Assembly: GCA_034509735.1 (NCBI GenBank)
Contig: JACGWO010000007.1
Location: 1,922,001-1,986,000 of the forward strand
Source of the DNA: Sesamum alatum
Lineage: Eukaryota > Streptophyta > Magnoliopsida > Lamiales > Pedaliaceae
DNA: 64,000 bases
Reading direction: 5' to 3'
Part shown: in pieces, positions 1-10,033 of the stretch
Layout: each line of letters begins with the position of its first letter
Numbering within the stretch: the stretch's first letter is position 1
Position numbers and translations under genes: made by a program
Notes under the pieces: generated by a model
What the model saw: only the letters and a program-made list of their open reading frames with translations
Database searches by the model: none
What the model was told of the DNA's origin: nothing

Positions 1-519
1 CCAATGCCTTGCGGTGTGCACATAACGAGAAAAGAATATGTCGCCCTTCTCGCGCAAAATGTGGAGTACATTGCCACTCTCGATACTACAATAAGTGGAA
101 GTCGAAACGGCCACACTCCAATCTTTATATGGTATGGCTTGAATATCAAAGGTTACAAAGGAATCCGACTAGATGTCAGAAAGTGTTTGATGAATGCTCA
201 ATACTTAAGAGATGGACTAAGAAATGCAGGAATCAGTACTATGCTTAATGAAATGAGCATTGTGGTTGTGTTCGAGCGTCCTCTAGATGACGAGTTTATT
301 AAACATTGGCAACTTTCTTGCGTAGGAAACATGGCACATGTTGTCGTAATGCCCCATGTCACTATTAAAATGTTGGATGATTTCCTGCACGATCTTGTCC
401 TGAAAAAAAATATTTGGTATAAATATGGGGAAGTTCAACCTCCTTGCCTTGCGAACGAAATCGGAGTTTCTAACTGCAATTGCCTAGACCATGGCAAAGG
501 ACTAATGGGTGGAAATTAA
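1..519 (+). CDS. Serine/histidine decarboxylase-like protein, copy A (3' part of last exon)
   Basis: This is the C-terminal part of a PLP-dependent group II decarboxylase; the rest lies before the window. The frame is open from base 1 and starts just after the catalytic-lysine segment, at the [11 protein letters not shown] motif that follows the lysine in copies B and D. About 172 residues remain, including the conserved TISGSRNG and VVFERPLD segments and the tail ending in GGN. The family removes CO2 from serine or histidine to give ethanolamine or histamine, in the cytosol. Copy A resembles copy D more than copy B ([20 protein letters not shown] and TIKMLDDF are shared by A and D only). No stop or frameshift is seen in this part. 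Substrate cannot be told from sequence. Confidence 0.9.
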   Translation, partial: PMPCGVHITRKEYVALLAQNVEYIATLDTTISGSRNGHTPIFIWYGLNIKGYKGIRLDVRKCLMNAQYLRDGLRNAGISTMLNEMSIVVVFERPLDDEFIKHWQLSCVGNMAHVVVMPHVTIKMLDDFLHDLVLKKNIWYKYGEVQPPCLANEIGVSNCNCLDHGKGLMGGN

Positions 520-2085
520 ATGTACGTGTGTCACTTCAATATGTACTGACGTTCTAAGTCAATAATATTACATGTGTTGTACTATTTAATTATTATCTTT
601 CAAATAATTTTATACATGGATAATTACAGTGATACTTTTCATCTTCAATGAATTATACTGAACTTTCTAGGTTACTCATGCTTTACATTAGAAATTGTTG
701 TTGTAACTTGAATGGGTAGGTCAAGGTGCATAGTGGGTGGGGCGGTCCAAGATCGGTATGGACTAGTCTCGAAAAGCCTGTCCGGTCCCATTATTGTTCA
801 TGACCAGTCTTAGGGTGATCTTGGATTTTTAAATGGATCCCAATTGGGTCTATTTTTAAACTCAGGCCGAGCGAGTGGACCGATTTGATTGAGATCGGGA
901 CCAAGACATGATGTTACTGTTTTATTTTTCTATGAAATTGAGGTGTTCTTTTGAACAGTAACTTATGAGATAAATAAATAAAAAATTATAACTAAAAAAA
1001 TTAACAGTTAAAACTATATAATGAACTTAAATAATAATTTGATTAACAAGCTTACAATAATAAATTTAGATAATAACAAATTCAAAAAGGACTTATAATA
1101 AACTTTGAAAGAAAGAAATAAAGAGTTTAATAAATTAATGTACTAAAAGAATTTAGAAGTAGAACAATAAAAAATAAAAAAATATATAAAATTTTAAAAG
1201 TATAAAAAACCTACAAAATAATCAACTTAAAAAAATAAAATAAAATATATATGACATGCATTATTATAAATGCATTTATTAAAAAAAAAATAGTCCAGCA
1301 GGCTCAGCCCAAGCCCAACCTTTGACCAAATGGTCTTGGGCCATTGGGCTAGCTGATCCCAATTATTAATACATGGGATCGGCATGATCCCAAATTGGCT
1401 TCGGCCAAACCAACCTACTTTTTGATTATGTCAATTCGGGCCGAGCTGACCCAGCCCAACCTACTACGAATCTTAATGGTCCCATAGGAGATGATTTACA
1501 ATGTGAAATACAACAAGCAATTGTAATTATTTCAAATTGAAGTATTTTTTTGTAGAATTCTTCAAAATTTAGAGGATTACCTTATATTTACTGTTTTGAA
1601 TTCATCGAGAGAATATTAGGATTATCTAAATTAAAAAATATGTTATTGTTTATGTTTCAGTCTGAAGTGTTTGAATTTTTGTTAAGTGGTTAAGATCGAA
1701 CATTGTCATACCCACTATATTGATCCGAATTCTTGTCAAGGAGCTTAGTGGGCAAACGTACGTCCTGACTTGTGTATTGACTCACACATGGTTCAACATT
1801 GATTCTTAGCAATAGTAAGTCAACAGTAGCATGTGATCTTAACCAGCCTATTTAAGTTTGTGTGTCGATTTTCACGTAGTCAGACTTTGTTTCTTTGTGA
1901 CAGTAGATCAATTTACGAACTATGGCCAACAAACACGGTGCAGATGCAATTCTCCCATTTGATTTGTGGGGGGTGCCATTCCTATTTTCCTATTTTGTTT
2001 ACCAAAAAACAAAAATTCCAACAAGTGTTGGAACATATAGGATCAATTTATTATATTGTAAAACAAAACATGCTTTTATGAAATA
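520..2085. other. Intergenic DNA with an unclassified GC-richer repeat
   Basis: No gene is seen. The first 150 bases are the 3' flank of copy A. Two GC-richer blocks (about 715-905 and 1295-1485) contain opposed GGGCC/GGCCC-type words, flanking very AT-rich DNA (about 940-1290). This looks like the two ends of one non-autonomous transposon, but I could not define exact ends or a target duplication. Confidence 0.35.
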
Positions 2086-2087
2086 GT

Positions 2088-2265
2088 ATCAAAGTTGTAG
2101 GACCGAAAGTAAAATTTTGCAAAAAGTTGAACAAGCTAGAGATGTAATTATGAATTAGGAGACCACGTGGAACATGTACTCCCATTCTAAAAAGATTTTG
2201 TTCGACGATTCTTTTCACGTGTAAAACCGACCCACGTACACCAACTACATTACATATTTGATGTA
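2088..2265 (+). pseudogene. Relic of the glutathione peroxidase promoter
   Basis: This stretch aligns along its length with 33023-33200, the region just upstream of the intact GPX gene. Shared words include the G-box block GACCACGTGGAACAT, CTCCCATTCT and CCACGTACACCAACT. The GPX first exon that should follow is absent; a foldback transposon begins about 100 bases later. It lies downstream of decarboxylase copy A just as the real promoter lies downstream of copy D, so a decarboxylase-GPX unit was probably duplicated. Its duplicate nature is seen directly; the scenario is inference. Confidence 0.7.
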
Positions 2266-2369
2266 ATACTTTTGCAATGAAAATGAGATTTGATGTGATA
2301 TTCTTGCACTAATTGGAATATTATTATCATAATTATAGGGATTGCAACATATATATATATATAGATGGG

Positions 2370-3390
2370 GGAAAATCTCATTTTTTGTCGGGATAAACGC
2401 ACTTTACCCCTTGTGATATAAAAATAGTAAAAAAATCCCTATCAAAAAATAATTAGCAAATTACTTCTCTATGTTTTGATGAATGAAGTAAATTAGCCTC
2501 CTATCAAGAAAAAATACAGGGGGTAATTTGCTAATTATTTTTTCACATGAGAGGTTCTTACTCATTTTTTATATCATAGGGGGGTAAATTACATTTATTC
2601 CATTTTTGGTCTCATATCTTAGGCCCTGTTCATTTTTAGTCCATATCATTAGGGGAATCTCACTTTTGGTCATTTATCTTACTTTTTGTCTCATTTTGGG
2701 TCCTCCGTTAACTTGTTTGACAGAATAGCCACGTGAATATCACGTGGCGGTTAAGTCTCAAAAGTGGCTGACTTTGGACTTGTGTTGTCTCGCGTATTTG
2801 GGAAAAAAATTACACAACTCTAATTTCTTCCCCAAATTTCTTCCTCCACACACCTCATCGCAGAAATCCCCTTCTCAACCCTTATTATTATTTTTTTTTT
2901 GAAATCCCACCTCTAAATCGTAGAAGCATAGAAGAAGCAAGGGTTCAACAACAATGAGCCTACGCGACCCTAACTTCAATGATTTTCCGAAAATAGATGT
3001 TTATCTCTTGAAAATTGTAGCTTCTGTTGAAGATGGAGGATGTTGTTGACGCCATTGTTTCAGACTTGGACAATCAAATCTCGTGGTTGTGGAAGGAAGA
3101 TGTGGAATGGTGATGAGCCCTAATTTTTTGTTTTTGCCTATCTTTTGTGTGAATTTTGTCGTTTATCCCTCCAAAGTCAGCCAATTTTTCACTCCACTTT
3201 TAAGACATAACGGCCACGTGATATTCACGTGGCCTTCCGTCAATCATGTGGCCTTCCGTCAAAAAAATTAACAGAGGACAAAAAATGAGACAGAAAGTAA
3301 GATAAAGGACCAAAAGTGAAGCTCCCGTAATGATTAGAACTAAAAATGAATAGGGCCTAAAATATGGGACTAAAAATGAGATTCGCATTT
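2370..3390. mobile_element. Foldback transposon (Mutator-like, non-autonomous) with a second MITE inside its left arm
   Basis: The two ends are inverted copies: the left arm (about 2605-2770, containing TCATTTTTAGTCC and CTTTTGGTC words) matches the complement of 3160-3385. The left arm is interrupted near 2390-2602 by a smaller palindromic MITE ending in TAAATTACAT. Each arm carries a near-palindrome holding two CACGTG cores (about 2729-2749 and 3213-3234). The middle (about 2790-3140) is less AT-rich and looks like a captured gene 5' end, with a pyrimidine-rich leader and an ATG near 2954, but it has no long open frame. No target duplication was identified with confidence. Confidence 0.65.
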
Positions 3391-3689
3391 AGGTGGTTTA
3401 TACAAAAAGCTTTATGTATCTTGTATATATACGCATATTGTATAAGTTTTGAAACAAATATCACAAGATCTTGATGATTACGACAATTAATCATCTAGGA
3501 AGACGATGGGGTCGGGGCAGCAAGCACGGGGAAAAGGGGGGAAGATGACGATGGGGGAAGGGGAAGATGATGGATTAATTTTGTATAAAATTTGATCAAT
3601 TCTTATATGAAATTTACAAAAGTAAATTTGGGCCAATGATTGTAGAGATAAAATTTGGATCATGGATTTAAAGATATCTGAATCATTAA

Positions 3690-3955
3690 TCTGTACTCAG
3701 TTGGCGAAGTTGAGGCCCCATAACCTTAGAGGTCATGAGTTCGAACCCCGTCAAATGCGTGGGATGCTATTCTACTGTATAATAGGTGTAGGTCTTTCTA
3801 CTATTATCAGTAGGTGTTATTTAGATGTTGGTGTCGTTTAGATTGTTGATCATGGTATAGTTGTTGTAATTGTCTTTGTCAGATGTTGATATTCGACAAA
3901 ACGATTTGCAATGGATTTGTTTCAGTATTTAATAATATTTCATCAAAAAATAATC
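3690..3955 (+). mobile_element. tRNA-derived SINE
   Basis: The 5' end has an internal RNA polymerase III promoter: an A-box-like CTCAGTTGGCGAAGTTGAG near 3697 and a B box GAGTTCGAACCCC near 3737, spaced as in tRNA genes. A non-tRNA body follows, with TTGTTGTAATTGTC near 3860-3885, ending in AT-rich sequence near 3955. A 5'-truncated relative lies at 4668-4835. The family name is not known to me. Confidence 0.65.
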
Positions 3956-3991
3956 ATCAATCTGTATTAATCAAGATGTAATAATTTTTAG

Positions 3992-4545
3992 GGATAATTA
4001 CAATTTCCTCCCCTGAGGTTTGGTGTAATTACACATAAACTCTCTGTGATTTGAAAAATTACATCTAGTACCTTCGAGATTTGCTTCTGTCTAACAAATA
4101 GGTCTCTCTGATAATTAAAATTCACCGAATTTGTTGATATTAACAAAAAAATTGAATGAAAATTGATATTTACCCTCAATTGACTTATTAATGACTTAAT
4201 GCAAGCCAAACAAATTTGTTATGATTAAATTACCCTTATAACGGTTAAGATATACCTCTTCTCATGCATTGACGTGCGACAATATATAAGGGTAATTTGG
4301 TCATAAAAAGATTCGTTTGACCTACAATAAGTCAGTAATAAGTCAATCGATGGCAAATATCACCTTTTAATTTACTTATTTATTTTTTGGTAATATCAAC
4401 AAATTCTATGATTTTTTATTGATAGGGGGACCTATTTGTTGGACAGAAGCAAACCTCATGAGTACTAGATTAATTTTTCAAACCACAAAGATTTTACATA
4501 TAATTACACCAAATCTCATAGTATGAAGAGTATAATTATCCCAAC
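3992..4545. mobile_element. Foldback MITE, GGTTTGGTGTAATTACA family
   Basis: The element begins GGATAATTACAATTTCC and ends in the complementary TATAATTATCCC, with long imperfect inverted arms (for example AGGTCTCTCTGATAATTAA and its counterpart near 4420) and a centre near 4260. It codes for nothing. Relatives lie at 4870-5150 (right half only), 22990-23480 and 23489-24065. Confidence 0.6.
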
Positions 4546-4667
4546 ATATAATTTTCCACATAAACAAATTAATTTAGGTATGCCTACCACTAGCACAATT
4601 AGTGACTAACCAACAAGCATAATATATCAAACATCTCCGCTAATTGAATATATGATAACTATGCGTG

Positions 4668-4835
4668 GGATGCGTGGAATATTGTCTATTGTATATTAGG
4701 TATTATTTGTATATTGTAATAGTAAGTGTTATTTATATTTCATTTATGTAGTATTGTTGATCAAGATATGATTGTTGTAATTGTCTATGTTAGATATTGG
4801 TATTCGATAGGACTAATTATTTAATATAATAATAC
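4668..4835 (+). mobile_element. 5'-truncated SINE copy
   Basis: This matches the 3' body of the SINE at 3690-3955 (TGCGTGGGATGC, TTGTTGATCA, GATTGTTGTAATTGTCT, ATATTGGTATTCGA) but lacks the tRNA-like head with the A and B boxes, as expected from incomplete reverse transcription. Confidence 0.5.
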
Positions 4836-4869
4836 TTTAAATATATTAATATATTACACTATTAATTTA

Positions 4870-5150
4870 ATTTAATTATAAGAACAAACGCACATGCATA
4901 AGTGTGTGAAATGTATAAGGGTAGTTTGATCAAAAATATATTTATTTGACTTGCAATAAGTCACCCAAGGGCAAAAATGAATTTTCATTCAATTTTTCTG
5001 CTGATGTTAGCAAATTTTGTCAATTTTATTAATTGAAGGATCTATTTGTTGGATGAAAATAAAAATAAGGGTACTAGTTGTAATTTTTCTAACCACAAGG
5101 GGTCTACGTGTAATTACAGAAAACCTCAAGGGATGGGAGTGTAATTATCC
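4870..5150. mobile_element. Half copy of the GGTTTGGTGTAATTACA MITE
   Basis: This matches only the right half of the element at 3992-4545, from CACATGCATAAGTGTG through GGATCTATTTGTTGGA to the terminal GTGTAATTATCCC. The left arm is missing. Confidence 0.5.
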
Positions 5151-5179
5151 CTTTACTTTTTTAACACTAGCTGTCGTGG

Positions 5180-5465
5180 CACATCGTCCCTGCGTGCATA
5201 TAATAAATAAGTTTTAATGCTTTAAAATATATAAATAAGAGTGAAATATATAAACTAACACATCACAATAAAAAAAAAAGAAGGAACGAAAAAAAAAAAA
5301 CTAATTGATCAATTAATATAAAATTTAGAAAGTTGAATAAAGTAATTATCATATCAGTCGAGGGTTATTTTTGGCATTACAAAAAAAATAGTGCGACGGT
5401 GTCATTAACCGCCATTTATGAGTAAAAAAGATATTTCTTTTATATAATAGTATAAAAGTATAGAT
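5180..5465. repeat. Direct repeat, first copy (partner at 13605-13880)
   Basis: About 285 bases that match 13605-13880 in the same orientation, including CCTGCGTGCATATAATAAAT, AAAGTTGAATAAA and ATTAACCGCCATTT. This is a low-copy duplicated segment rather than a recognisable transposon, and it fits past duplication of the decarboxylase locus. Confidence 0.65.
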
Positions 5466-5511
5466 ATAGGATTTTTTTTTAACATCATCAATATCATAGA
5501 GGGTAAAATTG

Positions 5512-5650
5512 CTTCTAATCCTATAAATTTGCACTCTTTAACAAGTGAACAAAAGCAGGATCTTGATCAAACTTTTTCCCCATGTTCTTGGTTTGTGATA
5601 GTCGTTGGAGCATTGATGAGAATGACTCTTCAACACATGAATAATTTCAG
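5512..5650 (+). pseudogene. Relic of GPX intron 1 (first fragment)
   Basis: This aligns with 34441-34560 inside intron 1 of the intact GPX gene: TATAAATTTGCACTCTT, GAACAAAAGCA and CCCCATGTTCTT are shared in order. It is non-coding. A second fragment at 6107-6345 continues into coding sequence. Confidence 0.5.
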
Positions 5651-6106
5651 TTGAGAGATGATAGTGATGGGGATATATTTAGCTCGGCGATATAAAGATT
5701 AAAATATCCTCCCTCCTCCCAAAAAGCAAAATACCCAAATTTGGATTGAGTCGCAACCCGACCTGGGACTCGGAGTTCAGGTCCCTCGCGACGACTCTAT
5801 AATTAGGAGTTTGGGATGATGACACGCCCATTCAAATAAGCATATTTGGGCCTACAAATACCCCCAACTATTTCGAACGACATTGTTACTTTTACATTTA
5901 AATTAATTTAAGTATCGAAGGATTTTTGTTGGAGACTATCCATCGAGTCTAACGATCTTTTTTCTTCTCAGGTCTTAAAACACCCAATCCAAACTACTTC
6001 ACGAGTAATCTAGATCTCCGACTCAAACCTAATTAAATTGTTATGTCTGTTTAACAATAGCCCTCACATTATCCACACCATAAGAGGGTAGATTTGCTTC
6101 TACTCT

Positions 6107-6345
6107 CCTATAAATTTGCACTCTTGAAGAGGGGGACAAAAGCAAATTTTATCAAACATTTTCTCCAGGTTCTTGATAGTGATAGTGATAGTGATAGTGG
6201 TTGGAGCATTGAAAAGATGATATCATGATAAGATTGTTTTGTCAGTTTAAAAAAGTAGTCCTTACTTTTGTTATTGATGGGGTTGGGATGTTGCACTTTG
6301 CAAATTCTAAGGCCACTTTTAATGGACTGATGTAGTGGTCTGACA
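6107..6345 (+). pseudogene. Relic of GPX (end of intron 1, exon 2 and start of exon 3)
   Basis: This aligns with 34441-34850 of the intact glutathione peroxidase gene. The clearest part is GGGATGTTGCACTTTGCAAATTC, against the exon 2 sequence coding DVALNKF; it is followed directly by TGATGTAGTGGTCTGACAT, the counterpart of the exon 3 boundary. The second half of exon 2 and all of intron 2 have been lost, so the active-site region is not coded. Four GTGATA repeats lie near 6180. It has no usable frame. Confidence 0.6.
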
Positions 6346-6569
6346 TTTGCAGTGTAATAATTGTTATTTCTCCTTTCATTTCAATCAATCTTCAATTATT
6401 ATTGTTTTATAACTTTGTTGGACTTAATGTATGTACACTCATTGTTGGACCCTCTCTATTGTTGTAACCCTAATTTGGCAAAACATGGCGACAAATGGGG
6501 CCTCTTTCAAACATGCATATCAATGCAATCAAATGACACAATAAAGAGAAGAATAAATTACAGTTACTT

Positions 6570-6985
6570 TTTCTAAAATTTAAAATAATTATAAAAATTT
6601 TTACATTGTTTGAGAAATTATAAATATCTCATAAGGTTTGTAATCGTCTAACAAATAATCAATTTTCTCTATATTTATTGGTAATCAAAATGCCCTTATG
6701 CACTGAATTATTTTTTATTTAATTCTTAAAATTTTTTGAACTACAATGCGCAAGGAAATGTTTCTTAATTTTTTTACACAGAGAAACAATAATGCAATTT
6801 GTCTCGAATGATTTTTCTACAATTTTAATAAAAATTTATGGGCAAAATGGTCAATTTTAGGCCCTTGGTTAAAAATTACAAACTCGGGGGGAGGGGGGGG
6901 GGAATATTTAATTTTTTAAACAACGAGGGGGTATTTATAGTTATACCAAACCTCAGGGGAGGTGGATTGTAATTTTCCCTAAAAA
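6570..6985. mobile_element. Foldback MITE, TAAATTACAGT...TGTAATTT family
   Basis: Inverted ends (AAATTACAGTTAC at the left, GTGGATTGTAATTTTCCCT at the right) with inner complementary words such as CTCATAAGGTTTG. A poly-G tract (AGGGGGGGGG) lies near 6892-6902. Relatives lie at 14043-14463, 28505-28945, 39870-40110 and 56605-56850. Confidence 0.55.
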
Positions 6986-7127
6986 GAAAAGCCTGATGCT
7001 TGAATCAGCATAGCGTTAATTAATAAATAAAATTTTCGTTGTTAATCTACGTTATTTAATATATATAAAAAAATTATTGTTAAATTTATTAATAAGTAAA
7101 TTTTCATATTAAATTCTTTAACAAATA

Positions 7128-8877
7128 CACTACAAGAAAATAAAAGATTAATGACAAAAAAATTTATATGAAAAATTTAATATTATCACTAATTATTTAT
7201 ATTTAGTGACAAGAATATTTATTTTGTCACAATAATAAATTTTATTATTTTAATAATCACTATTATTTTATAAAAATTATTATTTGCAATAATTAGTGAA
7301 AAAAATTAAACAAATTTCTCACTAAATACAATTAGTGATCACTCATGTATAGTGACAACAAATAATTGAAAAATAAATAATTGTTATCGCCATATTGTGT
7401 TGTCACTAATTGTATTTAGTAACAACTTTATACACAATTTTGGAAAAATTATTTTTTTGGTCCACTAAGTTTACCTAATATTAGATTTAGTCTTGTAACT
7501 ATGCTCTTTGTTTATTTAGTCCAGTAAGTTACAAAATTGATGAAATTTAGTCTGATTTAGGATTTTTAATAAATTTTCCGGTATGTATTGCCGGAATTTG
7601 TCACGTGTGCACCGGAATTTCCAATTAGGCGAGAAATTGATGATGTGGTGGTGATGTGGCACACATATGAGTGATTAAAATTTTTTGTTGCTCATGAGAT
7701 TTGAACTTGGGTCTCTGAAAACAACAAATGCTTCTTTTACCACTTAAGCAACAACCAATATATATACTATTTGCTCAACCATCTTATATAACCTATATAT
7801 CTGGAAATTCTTTAATATAAAAGTGATATTAATATGACTAAAAATTAAAAAATTAAAAACCTAAAAATACTGATATTTGAATGATATAGTTTATTTTGTT
7901 ATTCAAAAAAATATAATTAGTATTGATATTTATCTTAATAGTGGAATATTAACAAGAAATATATATATATATATATTAAAAATAAATTGCATATTTATTT
8001 TCATACGCTAATTTATATATATTTTACAAACTAGCTTATATATAAAAATGCTTATATATAATATTTAAAATATTGTTATATTAAAATTAATATATAAGCA
8101 GTTTTAAGCGTATAAATCATAACATATTTATTAATTTAATAAGAATTTATAAATCTTTCAGAAACATATAATATATTATAATAAATTTTAAAAATAAGAA
8201 ATAATTATGTAAAATTATATAATTTAGCATATGAAAATTAATATATAACTTATATATATATTATATAAATACTAATTATATTTTTATTGAATAAAAAAAA
8301 TAAACTATATCATTAAATATCGATATTTTTAGGTTTAATTTTTCAAAAAATTTTAGTAATATTAATATCAATTTTATATTAAAGTATTTCCAGATATATC
8401 GGTTATAGAAGATGGTTGAGCAAATAGTATATGTATTGGTCGTTGCCCAAATGGTAAAAGAAGCATTTGTTGTTTTGAAAGACCCAAGTTCAAATCCCAT
8501 GAGCAATAAAAATTTTAATCACTCATGTGTGTGCCACGTCACCACCACATCATCAATTCCTCGCCCAGTTGGAAATTCCGTTGCATACGTTCCGGCAATA
8601 CATGCCGGAAAATTTATTACAAATCCTAAATCGGACTAAATGTCATCAATTTTGTAACTTACTGAGCTAAATAAACAAAGGGCATAGTTACAGGACTAAA
8701 TCTAATATTGGGTAAACTTAGCGGACCAAAAAAATAATTTCCCCCATAATTTTTGCCACTAATAATTATTATAATGATAAGATAAAAAAAATATTGTCAC
8801 TTAATATATATTTTTAGTATCAATTTTAAAATTGTCATTTGATATTTTGTCACTAATATCATATTTTTTTTGTGGTG
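7128..8877. mobile_element. Non-autonomous CACTA transposon with 3-bp target duplication
   Basis: The left end is CACTACAAGAAAA and the right end TTTTTTTGTGGTG, a slightly decayed complement. Both are flanked by ATA (7125-7127 and 8878-8880), the 3-bp target duplication expected of CACTA elements. The subterminal regions carry many short TAGTGACAA / TCACTAAT repeats, probably transposase-binding sites. No transposase is coded. A foldback element (7442-8744) sits inside it. Confidence 0.8.
7442..8744. mobile_element. Foldback element with tRNA-like sequence in both arms, nested in the CACTA element
   Basis: Arms of about 360 bases (7442-7805 and 8385-8744) are inverted copies, starting AATTATTTTTTTGGTCC. 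The centre is AT-rich. The flanks CACAATTTT (7433-7441) and CATAATTTT (8745-8753) match at 8 of 9 bases, a Mutator-type duplication. Each arm holds a tRNA-like segment (complement of about 7685-7760; forward 8434-8508) with GTTGC...GCAAC ends, an A-box-like TGGTAAAAGAAGC and a B-box-like AGTTCAAATC. A smaller relative without the long centre is at 41205-41702. Confidence 0.75.
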
Positions 8878-8880
8878 ATA

Positions 8881-10033
8881 TTTTATATTAAATAATATAA
8901 ATTACCGCGAGAATTTTACTTGCTAATTCGGGATGCTAGTTTTTTTCGTAGTTGTTGTGCCGTTTTCTTGCATGTATATATATAGCAACCACCTCAACTC
9001 TAACGTAAATACGAATCAGTGGGTATATATGATGAGGAAAAATATAACAGCTTGTTAATTTGTTAATGTTTTTATTTTCAATTTTCAGGTTTTAGTGGAA
9101 AATGTGTACTTTGAATTTTGTATAGTTTTTTGTGTGACGATGATAATATATTTAGATTAGTCAATGAGATTGTTAACAGTGTTAAAATCAATATATAATT
9201 TTATTATTAATGGTGTCAAATTAAATATATTTTTTATTTAAATGAAATTGATAATTAATTTTTTATTGATTTAGAGTTGTTAGTGATGTCATGTCAACAT
9301 ATTATAAAAATATATATTATTAGATTAAAAGATTCATGATTGAAAAAATATTATAAATAATATATGTATGTATATAAAAAAAAGTAATGATTGAAATGAC
9401 AATTATATGAATCATTTTTAATAAGAATACGTATAAATAAATTTTCATTTTAATTATTATTTCAAAAAGTGAAAACTTAATTTAGGTATGCCTACCATGT
9501 ACTAGTGCAATTGGCAACTAGCCAACAAGTGTATCAAACTTTTCCGTGAATCAAATATATGATAACTAACTATATTATTAGCCGAATAAGACCTAATTAA
9601 ATTGACGATGCTGAGTTCATATAAAGTCGAAATCCACCAATGTGTAGGTGTTGATTTATTTTAATAGTAGTTGTTGTTTTATTATGAGTTGTTAGTTAAT
9701 TATAAATAATTAATATCGATAATTGATGCATTGATCATTCATAATGAAAATTTTATTAGATTAAATACTTGATATTGATAAGTGGGACATAAACATCAAA
9801 TCAATATAAACCAATATTGCATGCGATAAAAATTGTCCGGATATCAAAACCAAACAAAGTCAATGATTTCTTTTGGTTTCTTAATTGCAAGTTGAGAAAA
9901 TAATTAAATGTGCATGCTTTTATATATATAAAATGAAATTAAAGTTTCACATGCCGCGATTCTATATATATAGGTCCTTTATTCCACCATGACGACATGA
10001 GTCGCATCCCTCGTTGATACAAAGACTTATAAC
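8881..10033. other. Upstream region of decarboxylase copy B, built from duplicated segments
   Basis: No gene is seen. Bases 9085-9480 resemble GPX intron 1 (33895-34110). Bases 9482-9575 (TTTAGGTATGCCTACC through ATATGATAACTA) repeat 4573-4660. Bases 9790-9960 (GATAAAAATTGTCCGG, TTGCAAGTTGAGAAAATA, AAAGTTTCACATGCCGCG) recur at 13365-13520, 13900-13990 and 14467-14490. Since the last block lies just before copy B, it is probably its promoter. The short TA-rich tract TATATATATAGG near 9963 could serve as a TATA region. Confidence 0.45.

Noticed and set aside
7685..7760. Functional tRNA gene in the foldback arms
   Set aside because: The ends can pair and the boxes are similar to A and B boxes, but the anticodon arm is not convincing and the boxes deviate, so I call it tRNA-like only.
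8276..8639. Short open frames in the foldback element near 8.4 kb
   Set aside because: They overlap the inverted arms and the tRNA-like module and show no protein similarity.
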